From Dioszegia crocea (lineage: Eukaryota > Basidiomycota > Tremellomycetes > Tremellales > Bulleribasidiaceae), in assembly GCA_001600615.1 (NCBI GenBank), contig BCKK01000001.1, positions 3,167,826 to 3,231,825 on the forward strand: 64,000 nucleotides of DNA. Direction: 5' to 3'. How positions within the stretch are numbered: position 1 is the stretch's first letter; the number at the start of each line of letters is the position of its first letter. A program made the position numbers and the translations under genes. Below, in pieces: positions 10,480 through 20,906 of this stretch. Below the pieces are notes generated by a model that saw only the letters and a program-made list of their open reading frames with translations, was not told the DNA's origin and made no database searches.

Positions 10480-11522
10480 ATGGAGCTGTCCGAACTCTCA
10501 GAGCCGGGGGCCGTGCCCGACCTCTCCCTTTCCCCTCTTGACCGCCTACCCCTTCACATCATCGAGCAGGTCTGCCGCGATCTTCCACCTACCCCTCTCA
10601 ATGCCTTATCTCGAACGTCCAAGACATATAACGAGATCGCCACTCCCTTCCTATACAAAGACATCCACATCACCACCGAGCAGGCACTGTTCCTGCTTCT
10701 CGGCCCTATACTTCATCGTCGGCCCGAATTCGACTATACACGGCGCATTACTCTTGATTGTCCGTGTTCAGACACTCTGATTGACATCATGGCGGACTGG
10801 AGCCGGGAGACCGAAGCAGACGGGGTTGATCCCGGTTTCTTGTTCGAGAAGGTGGACCGGGTGGTGTTCGGTCCGACATGGACGTTGTCGTTGCAGAGTA
10901 CCGACAGTATCAGAGGTCTCAACCACCATGTATATCGTCATCTAGGTCGACTGGCAGATCCAACTTCGATCTGTCTCCACTTGCGGCCGGATATCACATA
11001 CGAGGGACAGTTCTCGGCAATTGCGATCATTACCTTATCTGAGGTATGGACGAAGATGCGGGCTGTGTCCTTTCACGGGGGGGATCGGACGTGGCAGGGT
11101 CAGCGATCCTTCATCCCTTGGGACGCTCCGCTTCTCAATTACACATTCTTGGACGACATCCGTCCATACGACCCCACTACCCCTTATATACCCCAGTCGA
11201 CAGATTCCCCATCAAATTACTGGCACACGATCTTCTACTGCGATTGCCGATGCTGCTACAGGCACGGCGATATCCAGATCTGTATGCGGGGAGCAACAGA
11301 TCCTCAGGTGAAGACGGCGACTCGCCAGCTGGCAAGAGGACATGATTTGAGTTGCAGGCTCAAGCAGAAGCGCCATGGGCCGGTCGTGGAGAAGGGGAAG
11401 GGCATGCCGGGCGGGGTGACGGTCGTCAAGGATGGGCCTCGATGCAAGACATGTGATGGTGAGTTATTCGGGCTCTTGGAGGGGCACCTCTTCCGGGTCA
11501 CATGCTGATGATGACAGGCTGA
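10480..11522 (+). CDS. F-box-like protein, tandem copy 3
   Basis: Exon 10480-11458 plus 11518-11522 give 327 residues. Domain order is that of copy 2: F-box-like (LHIIEQVCRDLPPTPLNALS), DYTRRITLDCPC, a VSFHGG block, DIQICMRGA, then VVKDGPRCKTCDG at the very C-terminus. As in the other two copies, the last intron splits the Gly codon of CDG, leaving GC plus TGA in the terminal exon. Two further intron-like segments with GTGAG donors and CTGAC/CTGAT branch sites follow at about 11600-11645 and 11696-11743, suggesting a spliced 3' UTR. The substrate is unknown. Confidence 0.7.
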
Positions 11523-11850
11523 TCGACGCTCTGCGAAACACTGGCATTCTGTGACAAGGACTTCTGCAGGCGTTTAGATGCTTGAGATACTGGTGAACGT
11601 GAGTATCCGCTTGAAGGCCTTGAAATTCAAGCTGACGCATTCAGATCGGCGAATGGGAGACTCTGGGCAGACTTCTGAAGCTCATTCAGCAAACGTGAGC
11701 TCGTTCGCCCTACTGTCATGAGACTTCGCGCTGATGGTCCAGTCTGGGCCCGCAACCACGAAAATTTCATTTTACAACCCATGAGAATGACATTCTACAA
11801 CCACATGTAAAGCGCTCTATTTCTGAATGATGCACAACTTGCCTCCCTAA
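11523..11850 (+). other. probable spliced 3' UTR of F-box-like copy 3
   Basis: There is no open frame of note. Two donor/branch/acceptor sets (GTGAGT...CTGAC...CAG and GTGAGC...CTGAT...CAG) lie within 250 bases of the stop. Introns downstream of a stop codon can mark a transcript for nonsense-mediated decay. Confidence 0.35.
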
Positions 11851-14497
11851 CTACAATGGCGCAGAGACAGAACGCCTTGCACGCCCTCTCCCCTGCCTCA
11901 AATTCCCATAAGACCGCCTCAACATCGCTTCTCCTACGTGCTCGCCATAATCTCGAGCTCCCCCCTCCAACGCCTTTGCGTCCACATCAAAGCTTAACGC
12001 GAGTAGATTTGCGTTATGGGATCTTAGGGCCCGTTGAGGAGAGGCGTATGCAGGCGGAGCGAGCGACTCGAGGCGTTGACGAGGTGTTCGAGGTAGCTCT
12101 ACCGTCGAGCTAGCATGATGAGCTTCAATAGTACTGCTCGAGCTATTCCCAAACTTACTGTGCGCTTTCCGTATCCTCGTCATTGTCTATCAGCCGCTTG
12201 AAGGTACTCCGCAGCCGCATGATTTGTCCAGCGAGAATTCCAGAAGCTGCAATCACGAGCACGGCACCGATCGAGACTATGGATGAGGCCTGTAAGTGTC
12301 AGCTCCGCGTTCGTGGTCTATGAGTCTAGCCAGACGTACGAGTTGAGAGATGATCCAGAGTAGTATCCTTGCTATCCACCCAAGCGAGAAATTCGCCGTG
12401 TACGCCATAGCCTGGAGGGTGGTGGGCGAGATAAGGCCCGACAAGGTCGGCGAGGTGAGAAGCGCGGGCGCTGCATGTCAGCAAAGGGGCCGCATGTTGG
12501 ACATGGGGCAAAAGATGACTTACAGGAGAAGAGCGAGAATCCTGGTTGGAACCACTGCCAAGTACTGGCCGCTCTCACTTTCCCAAGCCGGACCTCCGCC
12601 ATTGTGCTGTTGATCTCCAATAGCGCAATGGCGAGGTTGCGGGTGATTGACTCTGAAATCGAGTCGGTCTCTCTCATGAACTGAGCTAGACCAAGATGGG
12701 CGGACTACACTTCAGCTTCATTCGAAATCAGTGTGCTGGGGACATACCTGTATTGCAAGCGCGCTGTCGACTGAGTCTCTGATCACTGGTCGGAGATCCT
12801 GGGCGTCGCTTGCCAGTCCAGCGAGATTCTGCCCGTCAGCTGGCGGTCGTATGTCAGATGATACAGATGCAGCTTACTCTCTGCGCCAGATACATCGTAT
12901 CTCCCCATTGCTGCAAGGCAAGATCATTGTCTCTCTGCTCTATCAGCTTGTATGTTCCTGCCTGTGGTTGAACTCCTTGCAGCAGCTCACCAGACGGTCG
13001 GCAACCTGCATCATCAAAAGCTCTATGCCGCCTTGGGCTGATTTGATCGATATGCCCATCTCCTCGCCTAGTCGATCATTCTGTGTTTGCATGTTTTCGC
13101 CGTGCTGTATGTCGTCAGTGCCGCGCAAGATATCGCATCCGAAGTAAGTGTTGCAACTCACATTCGCGGCGATGTTACGCAGCTCTGTCGCAAGCTGTAC
13201 CGTCAGCTCTTACCCTTGTGCCAGACCTGTTGACGGGGACTGTAGCTGACCTCTCGCGCAAAGACCCCCTTGATATCATCCAGACCAGCGGTCATCCTAT
13301 CAAACAATGCCTCTGACCGACGTATCGAGTCCTCCTGCACATCCCGCCATATATCCGCTCCAGATGCAAATCCGCTTATTGCAGATCTGACCTCGTCGAC
13401 TGCTGCATTGGCGTCTCGAGAACCCTGATGGAGCTGATCGACAAGATGGGAGACGTGTGAAGCGGCTTGCTCGGATTTCTGCAGGAGTCAAATGGTGAAC
13501 GAACAGCTTGCTCATATGATCTCACCAGTAGTTGAGAGTATGTCAATTCCGATTGCTGCGAATCACGAGCCTCCCGGTTCTCCGCTGTGGTGGACAAGAG
13601 ACTGAGGAGGTCGATCTGGCTCTGGGTGGCGTTACGATATAGGTCTCGAGCCGTCTCTGGTTGGATCAGCTTCGAGGCTCAAAGGGCGCGTACAGCTTAC
13701 CTTCGGCGTGTTGACTTCGGAGGGCATGACAGAGTTGTACTGCAATGGTCAGATCACTATGTCTCGAGCTACGAGATATCAAAAACTTACAAGCATCACT
13801 CAGGTAGTTATTGTATGCCGTCCAATCTTGCGGACTCCTGTGCAGCGCGCTGAATCGTGAGCTATTGGATTCTACAGGACATCTCAAGCTAACTCACCTG
13901 AGACACATCGATCTCGATGCTCTTACGTCCCCTCCTCGTTCACTACCACCCCACAACCATCTCCTGCCTTCTTTGGCCTTGACTCCGTCGGCGGCTGTCG
14001 TCCAGAGATGACATTCGGTCGGGATTGGCTGCAGCGCTGAGGACATGGAGCAGATCGTAAGAGATATAGCCACTGTATTGTGAGCTTGAGTTGCAAAGAG
14101 TGAGTATGCTCAGATAACTCACCGTCACTCCTCTCTCCCTCGGACATTACCACGCCATTCTCCTTCGCGCCCGATAGGCCACATCGATCATTCATCCGGG
14201 CGGCGACACTAGAATGACAGTCGGTATGTTGAAGCTGTGGGAAGGTATCTAGCGTATCAGCCATAGCACATTCTTGGTAAGGCTCTCCAACATACCTAGG
14301 CTGGATCTTCCTTCTTTCCTTCTCGTCACCCTGTACGAAGCTGCCCCAGCTCCAGCTTCCACTGTCGGTCGTCGAACCCTATTCTCTTCTGGTCTCCAGT
14401 CTTCATTATTGATGTCTTGATGTGTGGATTCTTGATCTTGGAAAGGTGTAGCGAAGGCGTAGGGGAGGACAAGAGCGAGGAGGAGGATATACCTCAT
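11851..14497 (-). CDS. KAR5: KAR5/Tht1-like nuclear envelope fusion protein
   Basis: Fifteen exons splice to 640 residues: 14497-14296, 14248-14123, 14072-13898, 13849-13791, 13739-13701, 13656-13526, 13478-13251, 13194-13162, 13104-12991, 12934-12878, 12828-12748, 12680-12524, 12470-12340, 12289-12159, 12109-11851. All phases close. The protein starts with a signal peptide (MRYILLLALVLPYAFA), then a Cys-rich luminal domain (TDCHSSVAARMNDRCG, PTECHLW, CLSALHRSPQDW) typical of the KAR5/Tht1/Brambleberry family, a long coiled-coil stretch, and two or more membrane segments near the C-terminus (LGWIARILLWIISQL, VSIGAVLVIAASGILAG). Kar5 acts at the nuclear envelope and spindle pole body in nuclear fusion after mating. 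The CLSALHRSPQ motif and gene layout make the identification firm; no homology search was possible. Confidence 0.85.
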
Positions 14498-14881
14498 GTT
14501 GAATGATTCGAAGGCGGTCTTGAAGTGATGGAGCGGGGTGAGAGAGTAAGTGATGGGTGATCGTTGGGAAGCCTGTTTCTCCGTGTTCTCTTATGCATAT
14601 ATACTTGAAGTGAAGGGATGTGGAAGGAAGGTGAGGAAGGAAGGATGATAGAAAGAGGAGCAAGAAAGGAGGAAGGCCAAAGGAACTCAGTCGCGCTTTG
14701 GCTCTAATAAACGGAGTTCCAACACCTCTCCATCTGATACTCTTCCGCGGTCTAACTATAGGTATGGCAAGGGTGGCTGTGTGGAGGCAGCAGTGCGCCT
14801 CGTGCCTATGCGACGGTCGCACACTCTCAAATTGATTGGCCAAAGTATCTACAGATCGACCTACATCGCGCAAAACCTTGC
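14498..14881 (-). promoter_or_regulatory. KAR5 upstream region
   Basis: These 384 bases lie between the KAR5 start and the end of the DHHC gene. On the minus strand a TATATATGC element is centred near 14600, about 100 bases before the KAR5 ATG. No pheromone-response element was searched for exhaustively. Confidence 0.4.
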
Positions 14882-16593
14882 CTACTCTATGCCCTTTGGC
14901 CAATCCCGTTTCATGAGCCATTCTCCGTTCGGCCCAAATCTCGGATTTGACGGGAAGTGCACACCATCACCCAAAGGCCGTCCTATCGGCACTACCTTCT
15001 GTCAGCAGTCTGGAAAGGGATACCATCGCCAAAGGAGGTGACTTACATATCCAGCCATACCACTCCTCACCCATCTCTCTTCTCCACATATCCATCCGGG
15101 TCCCCGCTTGCCAACGATCATCCACCGCTGTGCCTCCAAAGTCCTCTTCCCACTTCCGCCGCACGAGCTTCTTCTCTTTCAGAGACCAAAACCCAAAGAC
15201 CGCATTGAGCCGGTGAGATTCACGCTCCTGTTGATCCCGCCCGGCGAAGGCTTCGACGGTGGATTTACCGGTTACGATAAGGTAGGCGTGTTGAAAGAGC
15301 ATCATACTGGTGAATATCCCGAAGAGGCCAGCTCTGAGTGGTTAGCGTTAGCATGAGCGGTGACTTACAAGGCTATGACACCGATGACCTGGCCGTCGAT
15401 ATCTGCTTGAGTGAGGTAGATCACCAGAGGTATCAAATGGTAGAACCAGTAGATGATGGCCCAGAGGTTGAACGTCATGAAGAACTAGATGTAAGCTGTG
15501 AATTTTTTAGAGGCGTACCTTGTGGTTGCCCCAGCCTACACATTGGCCTATCCAAGGACAGTGATCTGACGCGTCAGTACAGGTACTCAAAGAGACTTAC
15601 GATCAAATTGCATGACGCAAGTTCCGCAGTGCCGACAGTGATGTGTTCTGTCTGGCTTGTTGATCAGGCAGAATCGACACCATCTTGGACCGTAGAAGAT
15701 GTCGGGTAGAGGACGTTCGACGGTTCGCCAGTCCGGGTTTTGCTTCTTGCCCGAGGACAGTGGTGGGGGCGGAGACGGGTTATGTGACGTTGAGTCATGG
15801 GATGACTGATCGAGTGACGAGTGCGATAGGACAGATCGGAGGGCATTGATAGTCGGAGCAAACTCTGATGGTTCTGGCGCCGAGCCATCTTGCTCTTCGA
15901 TATGTGTATGAGGGGATGGGCCGAGCGCAGTCGTAGCCCCTGTCCAAGTGTGATCAAGCCGAGGTTCTGCATGTGAGGCGCTAGTATCTTCCGAGATTGG
16001 CCTCAAAGGCTGTTGAGGGTAATTGATATGCCCATCAATCGGGCGGTCACTTTGTGGGACTCGCTGCTACATCAGCATCTTTCAATGTGGTGGCGACATC
16101 TACAGCGACTTACATCCTTTGCCCATCCTGGCCCGGCTGTGATGATTCGGATGTAGCTCCAGAAAAGAAAGAAGCAGACGACGATATAGCCTCCCAATAA
16201 TCCGCCTGCCCGTTAGCTCGAGCCAAGACGCGACTAAGACCGGTTGAGCTTACCTGCGGTCGCCACCGAGAAGCGAGATTGTGAAGTGCCCTGAAAGACG
16301 GGTACACATATCCTGCCTATGAAGACGTATGCGCTCCATCCAGCTATGGCAATCAGAAGGCTGGTAGTCAGCGTCTAATCCAACAGTGACGAAGACCAAG
16401 CTTACAGGACTGCAAATTTACGATTCAACCAAGGATCGGGTCGACCGGGACCTGCCGTTTCTCTAAAGTATCGAACGATACCGAGCTCATTGCGGCGTTT
16501 CCGAGATACCTCGCTCGAATCTCTGCCATGTAGCGGTGCTGATGATGCACCGTCATGGACTGAACGGTCTGTTATCTGTGCTTGGGCAGACAT
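14882..16593 (-). CDS. DHHC-type protein S-palmitoyltransferase
   Basis: Eight exons (16593-16406, 16360-16254, 16205-16114, 16063-15601, 15565-15519, 15484-15369, 15333-15047, 14991-14882) give 469 residues. The order is a short cytosolic N-terminus, two membrane segments, a PGWAKD motif, a Ser/Pro-rich linker, the zinc-binding Cys-rich domain with the catalytic DHHC (spliced from two exons: CRHCGTCVMQFD then HHCPWIGQCVGWGNH), two more membrane segments, and a C-terminal LPIGRPLGDGVHFPSNPRFG tail, which is typical of fungal DHHC enzymes. These enzymes attach palmitate to cysteines of membrane proteins. The intron 15485-15518 is only 34 nt. An in-frame ATG at 16641 is an alternative start. 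Which yeast PFA gene it matches is not decided. Confidence 0.85.
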
Positions 16594-16809
16594 GACATGG
16601 TGATTGTGGTTGTGTGTTGGACAGCTGCACAGCTGAAACATCCAAGCGTATGACGTAAAAGATGAAACTTGCCCTCTTGGGATAAAATCAGGAAAGGCAC
16701 AGAAGCCAAGTGAAGTCGCCTCTCTCGTAAGCTGCTCAGTCCGGTCAACCTCCTCATTCCTGCCTCCCTATACCTCCGTTCCTCATACAGCCTTGCCATC
16801 TCATTCATC

Positions 16810-18216
16810 ATGTCTGCAGCTCGCCTGTACATGGGCCGCCTGCCCCCTAGTGAGATCTCTCAGCTGTTCAAATACCGACAATTACTGATCGGTTACAGAT
16901 GTCACACAGCAGGATATCGAAGATGTCAGCAATCCTTTATCGCCACTGGCGGCTTGACCTCGCTGATGATGTATAGCACTTCAAGGGCTTCCGCCTAAGT
17001 AGCGTCCGCCTTATGGGACACTTTGCCTTCATTGAATTCGCCAGTCCCAGGGTGAGCCCCCCAGGCCCACACATGCCTCCGGAGCTGACCATAAAGGACG
17101 CTGATGATGCTGTGCGCGACTTTGCCGGGAGAGACTTCATGGGCGCAAGGTTTGCCTATTGTCGCGATGTCCCTCTTCAAGCTGACAGTACAGTGTGGTT
17201 CTTGAAAAGCCGCGCGAGAGCCGTCGAAGGGATATCTACGATGGGTGAGTTACCCGCCCCCTTCCTTTGTTCCCATAACTCTAGCTGACTCCCCCAGTCG
17301 CGCAGATGGCGGTGGCGAACGAGCCTACAATACTCGGGAACCTCCTCGAGTTCGAAAAGGTGTTCGAGTGAATGTCATTGGAATTCCCCATTCGACAAGC
17401 TGGCAGGTGCGGTGATTTCCTATTCTGAACTGGACACCCCCCTTCGATGGCCCTGGTTCGTGATACGAGGAGCCGAATTGCGCGAATGGACTTTCGATTC
17501 CCCCAGGACGAGACTAGCGTATACGAGTGTTACCAGGCGGAATCTTCCTCTCCTACCGCGGCAACGGCGAAATGGCGTCCTTTGGTCACTCATACCCCGT
17601 CCATTTCATCCATCTGGTCGGACCCTCAGATACGTTAGAATTCCAGCTTAATCGGCCTTTGGCACTATAGGACCTCAAGGATTACGGACGAATTGGCAGC
17701 AACAACGTTATGTATGCCGATGTCGATCGGAACAACCCAGGCAACGGGTACGTGCTTTTGCTCCAGGAAGTAGACATTCGCTGATGATCAGCATTATCGA
17801 GTTTGGAAGTTTGCCCGAAGCTGAGGAAGCCATCACTCGGCTCTCCGGTGTAGACATCAACAACACGCCTGTCAAGCTTGAGATTGCGCCTGACGTAAAT
17901 TTGGTTATCTTGCTCGTTTACCGCCAAGCTGACAAAGTAGGACGGGACCGAGAGCGAGTACCGACGCGGACCGCCACGAGAACTACACTACACTCGGCCC
18001 AGATTTGACGACAGAGGACGCGGGGATTACGACCGGCCGAGGTACGATGATCGGCGGGACGACCGGGGACCTCCACGACGGGACTACGACCGAGACGACG
18101 ACCGCCAAAGAGACAGGGAGAGGGCGCAGCGCAGAGAGCGAGCCCATCCAATCAGGGAGCGGTCGCCTGTCCGTCGAAGGGGAGAGGATGACCGATATAT
18201 CGCTGGTCGAGGGTAA
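16810..18216 (+). CDS. SR-family splicing factor with two RRMs
   Basis: Splicing across several short introns gives RRM1 (ARLYMGRLPPNVTQQDIEDH; RNP1-like HFAFIEF; VVLEKP end), an Arg/Gly linker, and RRM2 with VNVIGIPHSTSWQDLKD. The SWQDLKD heptad is the hallmark of the pseudo-RRM of SR proteins such as SRSF1 and fission yeast Srp2. The C-terminal tail is rich in RD/RE/RS dipeptides (RRDYDRDDDRQRDRERAQRR), in place of a pure RS repeat, and ends GRG before TAA at 18214. SR proteins bind exonic enhancers and recruit spliceosome parts in the nucleus. A 264-nt intron splits the SWQ/DLKD motif. The gene is divergent from the DHHC gene with 216 bases between starts. Confidence 0.82.
17407..17670 (+). 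other. long intron within the SWQDLKD motif of the SR factor
   Basis: This intron is 264 nt, against roughly 45-60 nt for most introns here. It begins GTGCGG and ends CACTATAG. Retention puts a stop at the third codon. It contains internal AG and GT sites compatible with a cassette exon. Confidence 0.6.
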
Positions 18217-18594
18217 GTTGACGCGTGCGGTTGAAGATGGGGGAGATTGCCGGGCCGGAGATTTCGGCTCGCACGCGGTCCATGGTTGGCCTCAGGCCTT
18301 TTGTAGACTTTCTATTTCCAGATCTTTGAGTGTTTCCTACTTCCCTGTTATGATGAAAAGTACTTTTGCCAGCATAGCTATCATTCCAACAACAACAATC
18401 CCAGCTTGGCGGGCGCGTTTGAGGATGGTCACGTGCCGCTTTGGACCAGGATTACGTTACCGCGGTTCTCTAAAGTAAATACAGCCGAGACTTGTCCTTT
18501 ATCCAAACTCATCCCATCATTTGTATATAGAGCCTAGTCCAAGACTCCCCTGTCACCCCTGCCATCCCATCCAGTAGGAAGGATAGCGCCTACC
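18217..18594. other. intergenic region between SR factor and LRR gene
   Basis: These 378 bases hold the SR-factor 3' flank and the LRR gene promoter. A CACGTG E-box lies at about 18431, about 165 bases upstream of the LRR gene ATG. No other feature is seen. Confidence 0.45.
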
Positions 18595-20564
18595 ATGCCA
18601 GCCGTCGACCCTTTTTCGGCCTCGTCGAGACCTATGAACTCGTTCGACTCTGCGCCGTCCGACCCGCTCCTCTTCGCGTCCACATTGCAAACGCTCGACC
18701 CCAACATCCCATCCCTCATCGCGTCTACCTCGTCGCTCGGAATCGGTCGGCCCTCTTCCAAGGTCCGGCAGTACAATGATCCCTTACCCACCACATTCCC
18801 TTCGCCTATCTGGACGCGTCACTCGCGCGCCAGCTCGGTCAGTACCGAAATCGTAGTAGTCGGGAGTGATGAGTGGATGGACGCGCAATTGCAGAATTGT
18901 ATCGACAAGGCAGAACCTGTGCTCCATTTAACGTGAGTCTCCGGTCCGGACTGGTCCTAGTCATGAGATACGCGCAAGACTGACTCGCTGTAGGCACAAA
19001 GGCCTGACTAGCCTATCCACCAAGATAGCCGACCTACAACACCTCGTCACATTCCCCTCTACGCGCCCATCAACCAGTACCAACTCCGCTCTGACTTCCA
19101 GTCCCCGCTTGGTCTCATCTCCGGGCGCATCCCCTTCCCTCTATCCTCCACATCCATCTCAGTCACCGGGCAGAGATCATTTCTCAGCCGACGCCCGTTC
19201 CTTCATCCGGACAGTATCTGCCCCAGCTGCATCCTCCAACTTCTTCAAAGGCGTCAACAGTCCAAACACCCTAGGTGTACCTCGAACATTTGCCAGGGTA
19301 CCCAGTGGGCTCAGTGGAGACGCGTCTCTACTCGACTCGCCAACTATTACCGAGGCGTCAGAAGATGGGGAGCGGGAGGGAATTATACCGGCGGAGGCGT
19401 CTCGTCCATCCCTCACACCGCCAGAAAGTAGTCTGTCGCCGCGGCAACGCCAACTGGGTGGTACCCGACAATTCGGGAGAAGTCATACGCGGGCTGTATT
19501 ACCCACTGTGCCTGTCGTTACCGCGGAGGGCTCAAAGGGGCCGATGATCTGGCTGCAGCATAATCAGCTTACAACGTGAATTATCCCGGTATCAGATACG
19601 GACTGCAGCTCATGAAACCAGATTACCCAGTGCTTTATTTGAGATTTCCAATCTTACTGTTCTCAGTCTTGGTGAGTATCCTTGCTGTTGGCTGTTCTCT
19701 ACTGACACTCTCAGCCCACAACAAACTGACTGTACTGCCTCCTGCTATTGGAGCTTTGCATGCTCTGACGGAACTGAATATCGGGAGTAATAAGATAGTA
19801 CGTCGGGGAATATCATCATGGACTCAAATACTGACATATAGGAATTCCTCCCCAGCACAATCCTCTCACTCACCAAGCTCGAAAACTTGCTACTGAACCC
19901 CAACAAATTCCTCCCTCCTCCTACAGAACCCGAAGCACACTCCGTCGACGGCGGCCGGCTCGGACCCTTATCCCGACACTACACTTGCCCCGTCCCCTCC
20001 CTCACTGCCCTCTGCACCAACGCCCTCATTTCTCCACGGCAACCCACCGGACTGCCCCCTTTGCTCGAACATGACTCGTATGAAGCCGAACCGGGCTGTC
20101 CGCACCCCCTACTTGATGCCGCAACCATGTCGGCGCACATCCCAGCCATAGATGAAGAGGGAATCTCGCGTGTCCTCCAATCTGCCCGCAGTATCTCTAC
20201 ACATCTAGACGCACAGGCGAAATCGGCCGGAAGCGGAGCTAGGCGCTCATCTCAATCGCGGACCAAAGATCTATTCCCTAATCTCAATCGAGCGACCAAG
20301 GCGGATGACGCGGCGAAGAATCCATACTTCAATCCTTGTCCCAGTCCGAGGCACAGAATACGAGACGCGGATGCGCAGTATGAGCCCGTGACGAGGCAGC
20401 TGTATCTGAAACCAGCGGAGGAACGGATAGAGTGGAGAGAAGTGCATCGATGGCCAAACATCCCCGTTAAGTGGAGTGGGTGCTCGCCGGGATGCCTGTT
20501 GTTTCTTGAGCAGGACGAGGATGAGGATTGGACATTGGACGAGGAGGACGAAGGGGAGATGTAG
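18595..20564 (+). CDS. Leucine-rich-repeat protein of unknown function
   Basis: Five exons are read: 18595-18932, 18994 onward to the ACAAC before GTGAATT, two short LRR-coding exons, and a last exon to the TAG at 20562. The N-terminal half is Ser/Pro-rich and disordered. The centre holds about four degenerate leucine-rich repeats (MIWLQHNQLTTALFEISNL, LAHNKLTVLPPAIGAL, LNIGSNKIEFLPSTIL, LENLLLNPNKFLPPP). The C-terminal part has a Cys/Pro/Trp-rich block (GCSPGCLLFL) and an acidic end. Fungal proteins with this plan, a short LRR run followed by a C-terminal Cys-containing domain, are known but mostly uncharacterised. One donor (GTGAAT) is weak. Confidence 0.65.
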
Positions 20565-20906
20565 AGGCGGGCTATTTCTAAGCGAGAAGCTCCCTGCCGT
20601 TGGCCTATCGGGATCTATGTCTGACTGCGGTTCCAAATGCTTCGGTCCTGGATGCAGAGGTAGCTAGGGTTGTATGGACGCCATGAACGAGGCGGCGCTC
20701 GCCGCCGACCCATCCTTCATCGGATATGACCGTCGGCCGACTGGATCGGGCGGCATCGGCCGAACGGCAGACCGGCGGGTGAACTTCCCGACTGGGTGCA
20801 AAATGTAATCTCTGCCCTATCGCTGCATGTCTATAACATCTCATGACCCCCCATCTGTCCATAACCGTCCACTGTGCACTGACTCTTGGTTGAGAGACTG
20901 TTCAAT
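20565..20906. other. intergenic region before the AEC carrier
   Basis: These 342 bases contain no supported gene. A GC-rich stretch with CGGC repeats lies at about 20690-20780. Confidence 0.5.

Noticed and set aside
11856..14011. Plus-strand open frames across the KAR5 locus
   Set aside because: They are antisense to the fifteen in-phase KAR5 exons, have no recognisable product and break at the intron boundaries of the minus-strand gene.
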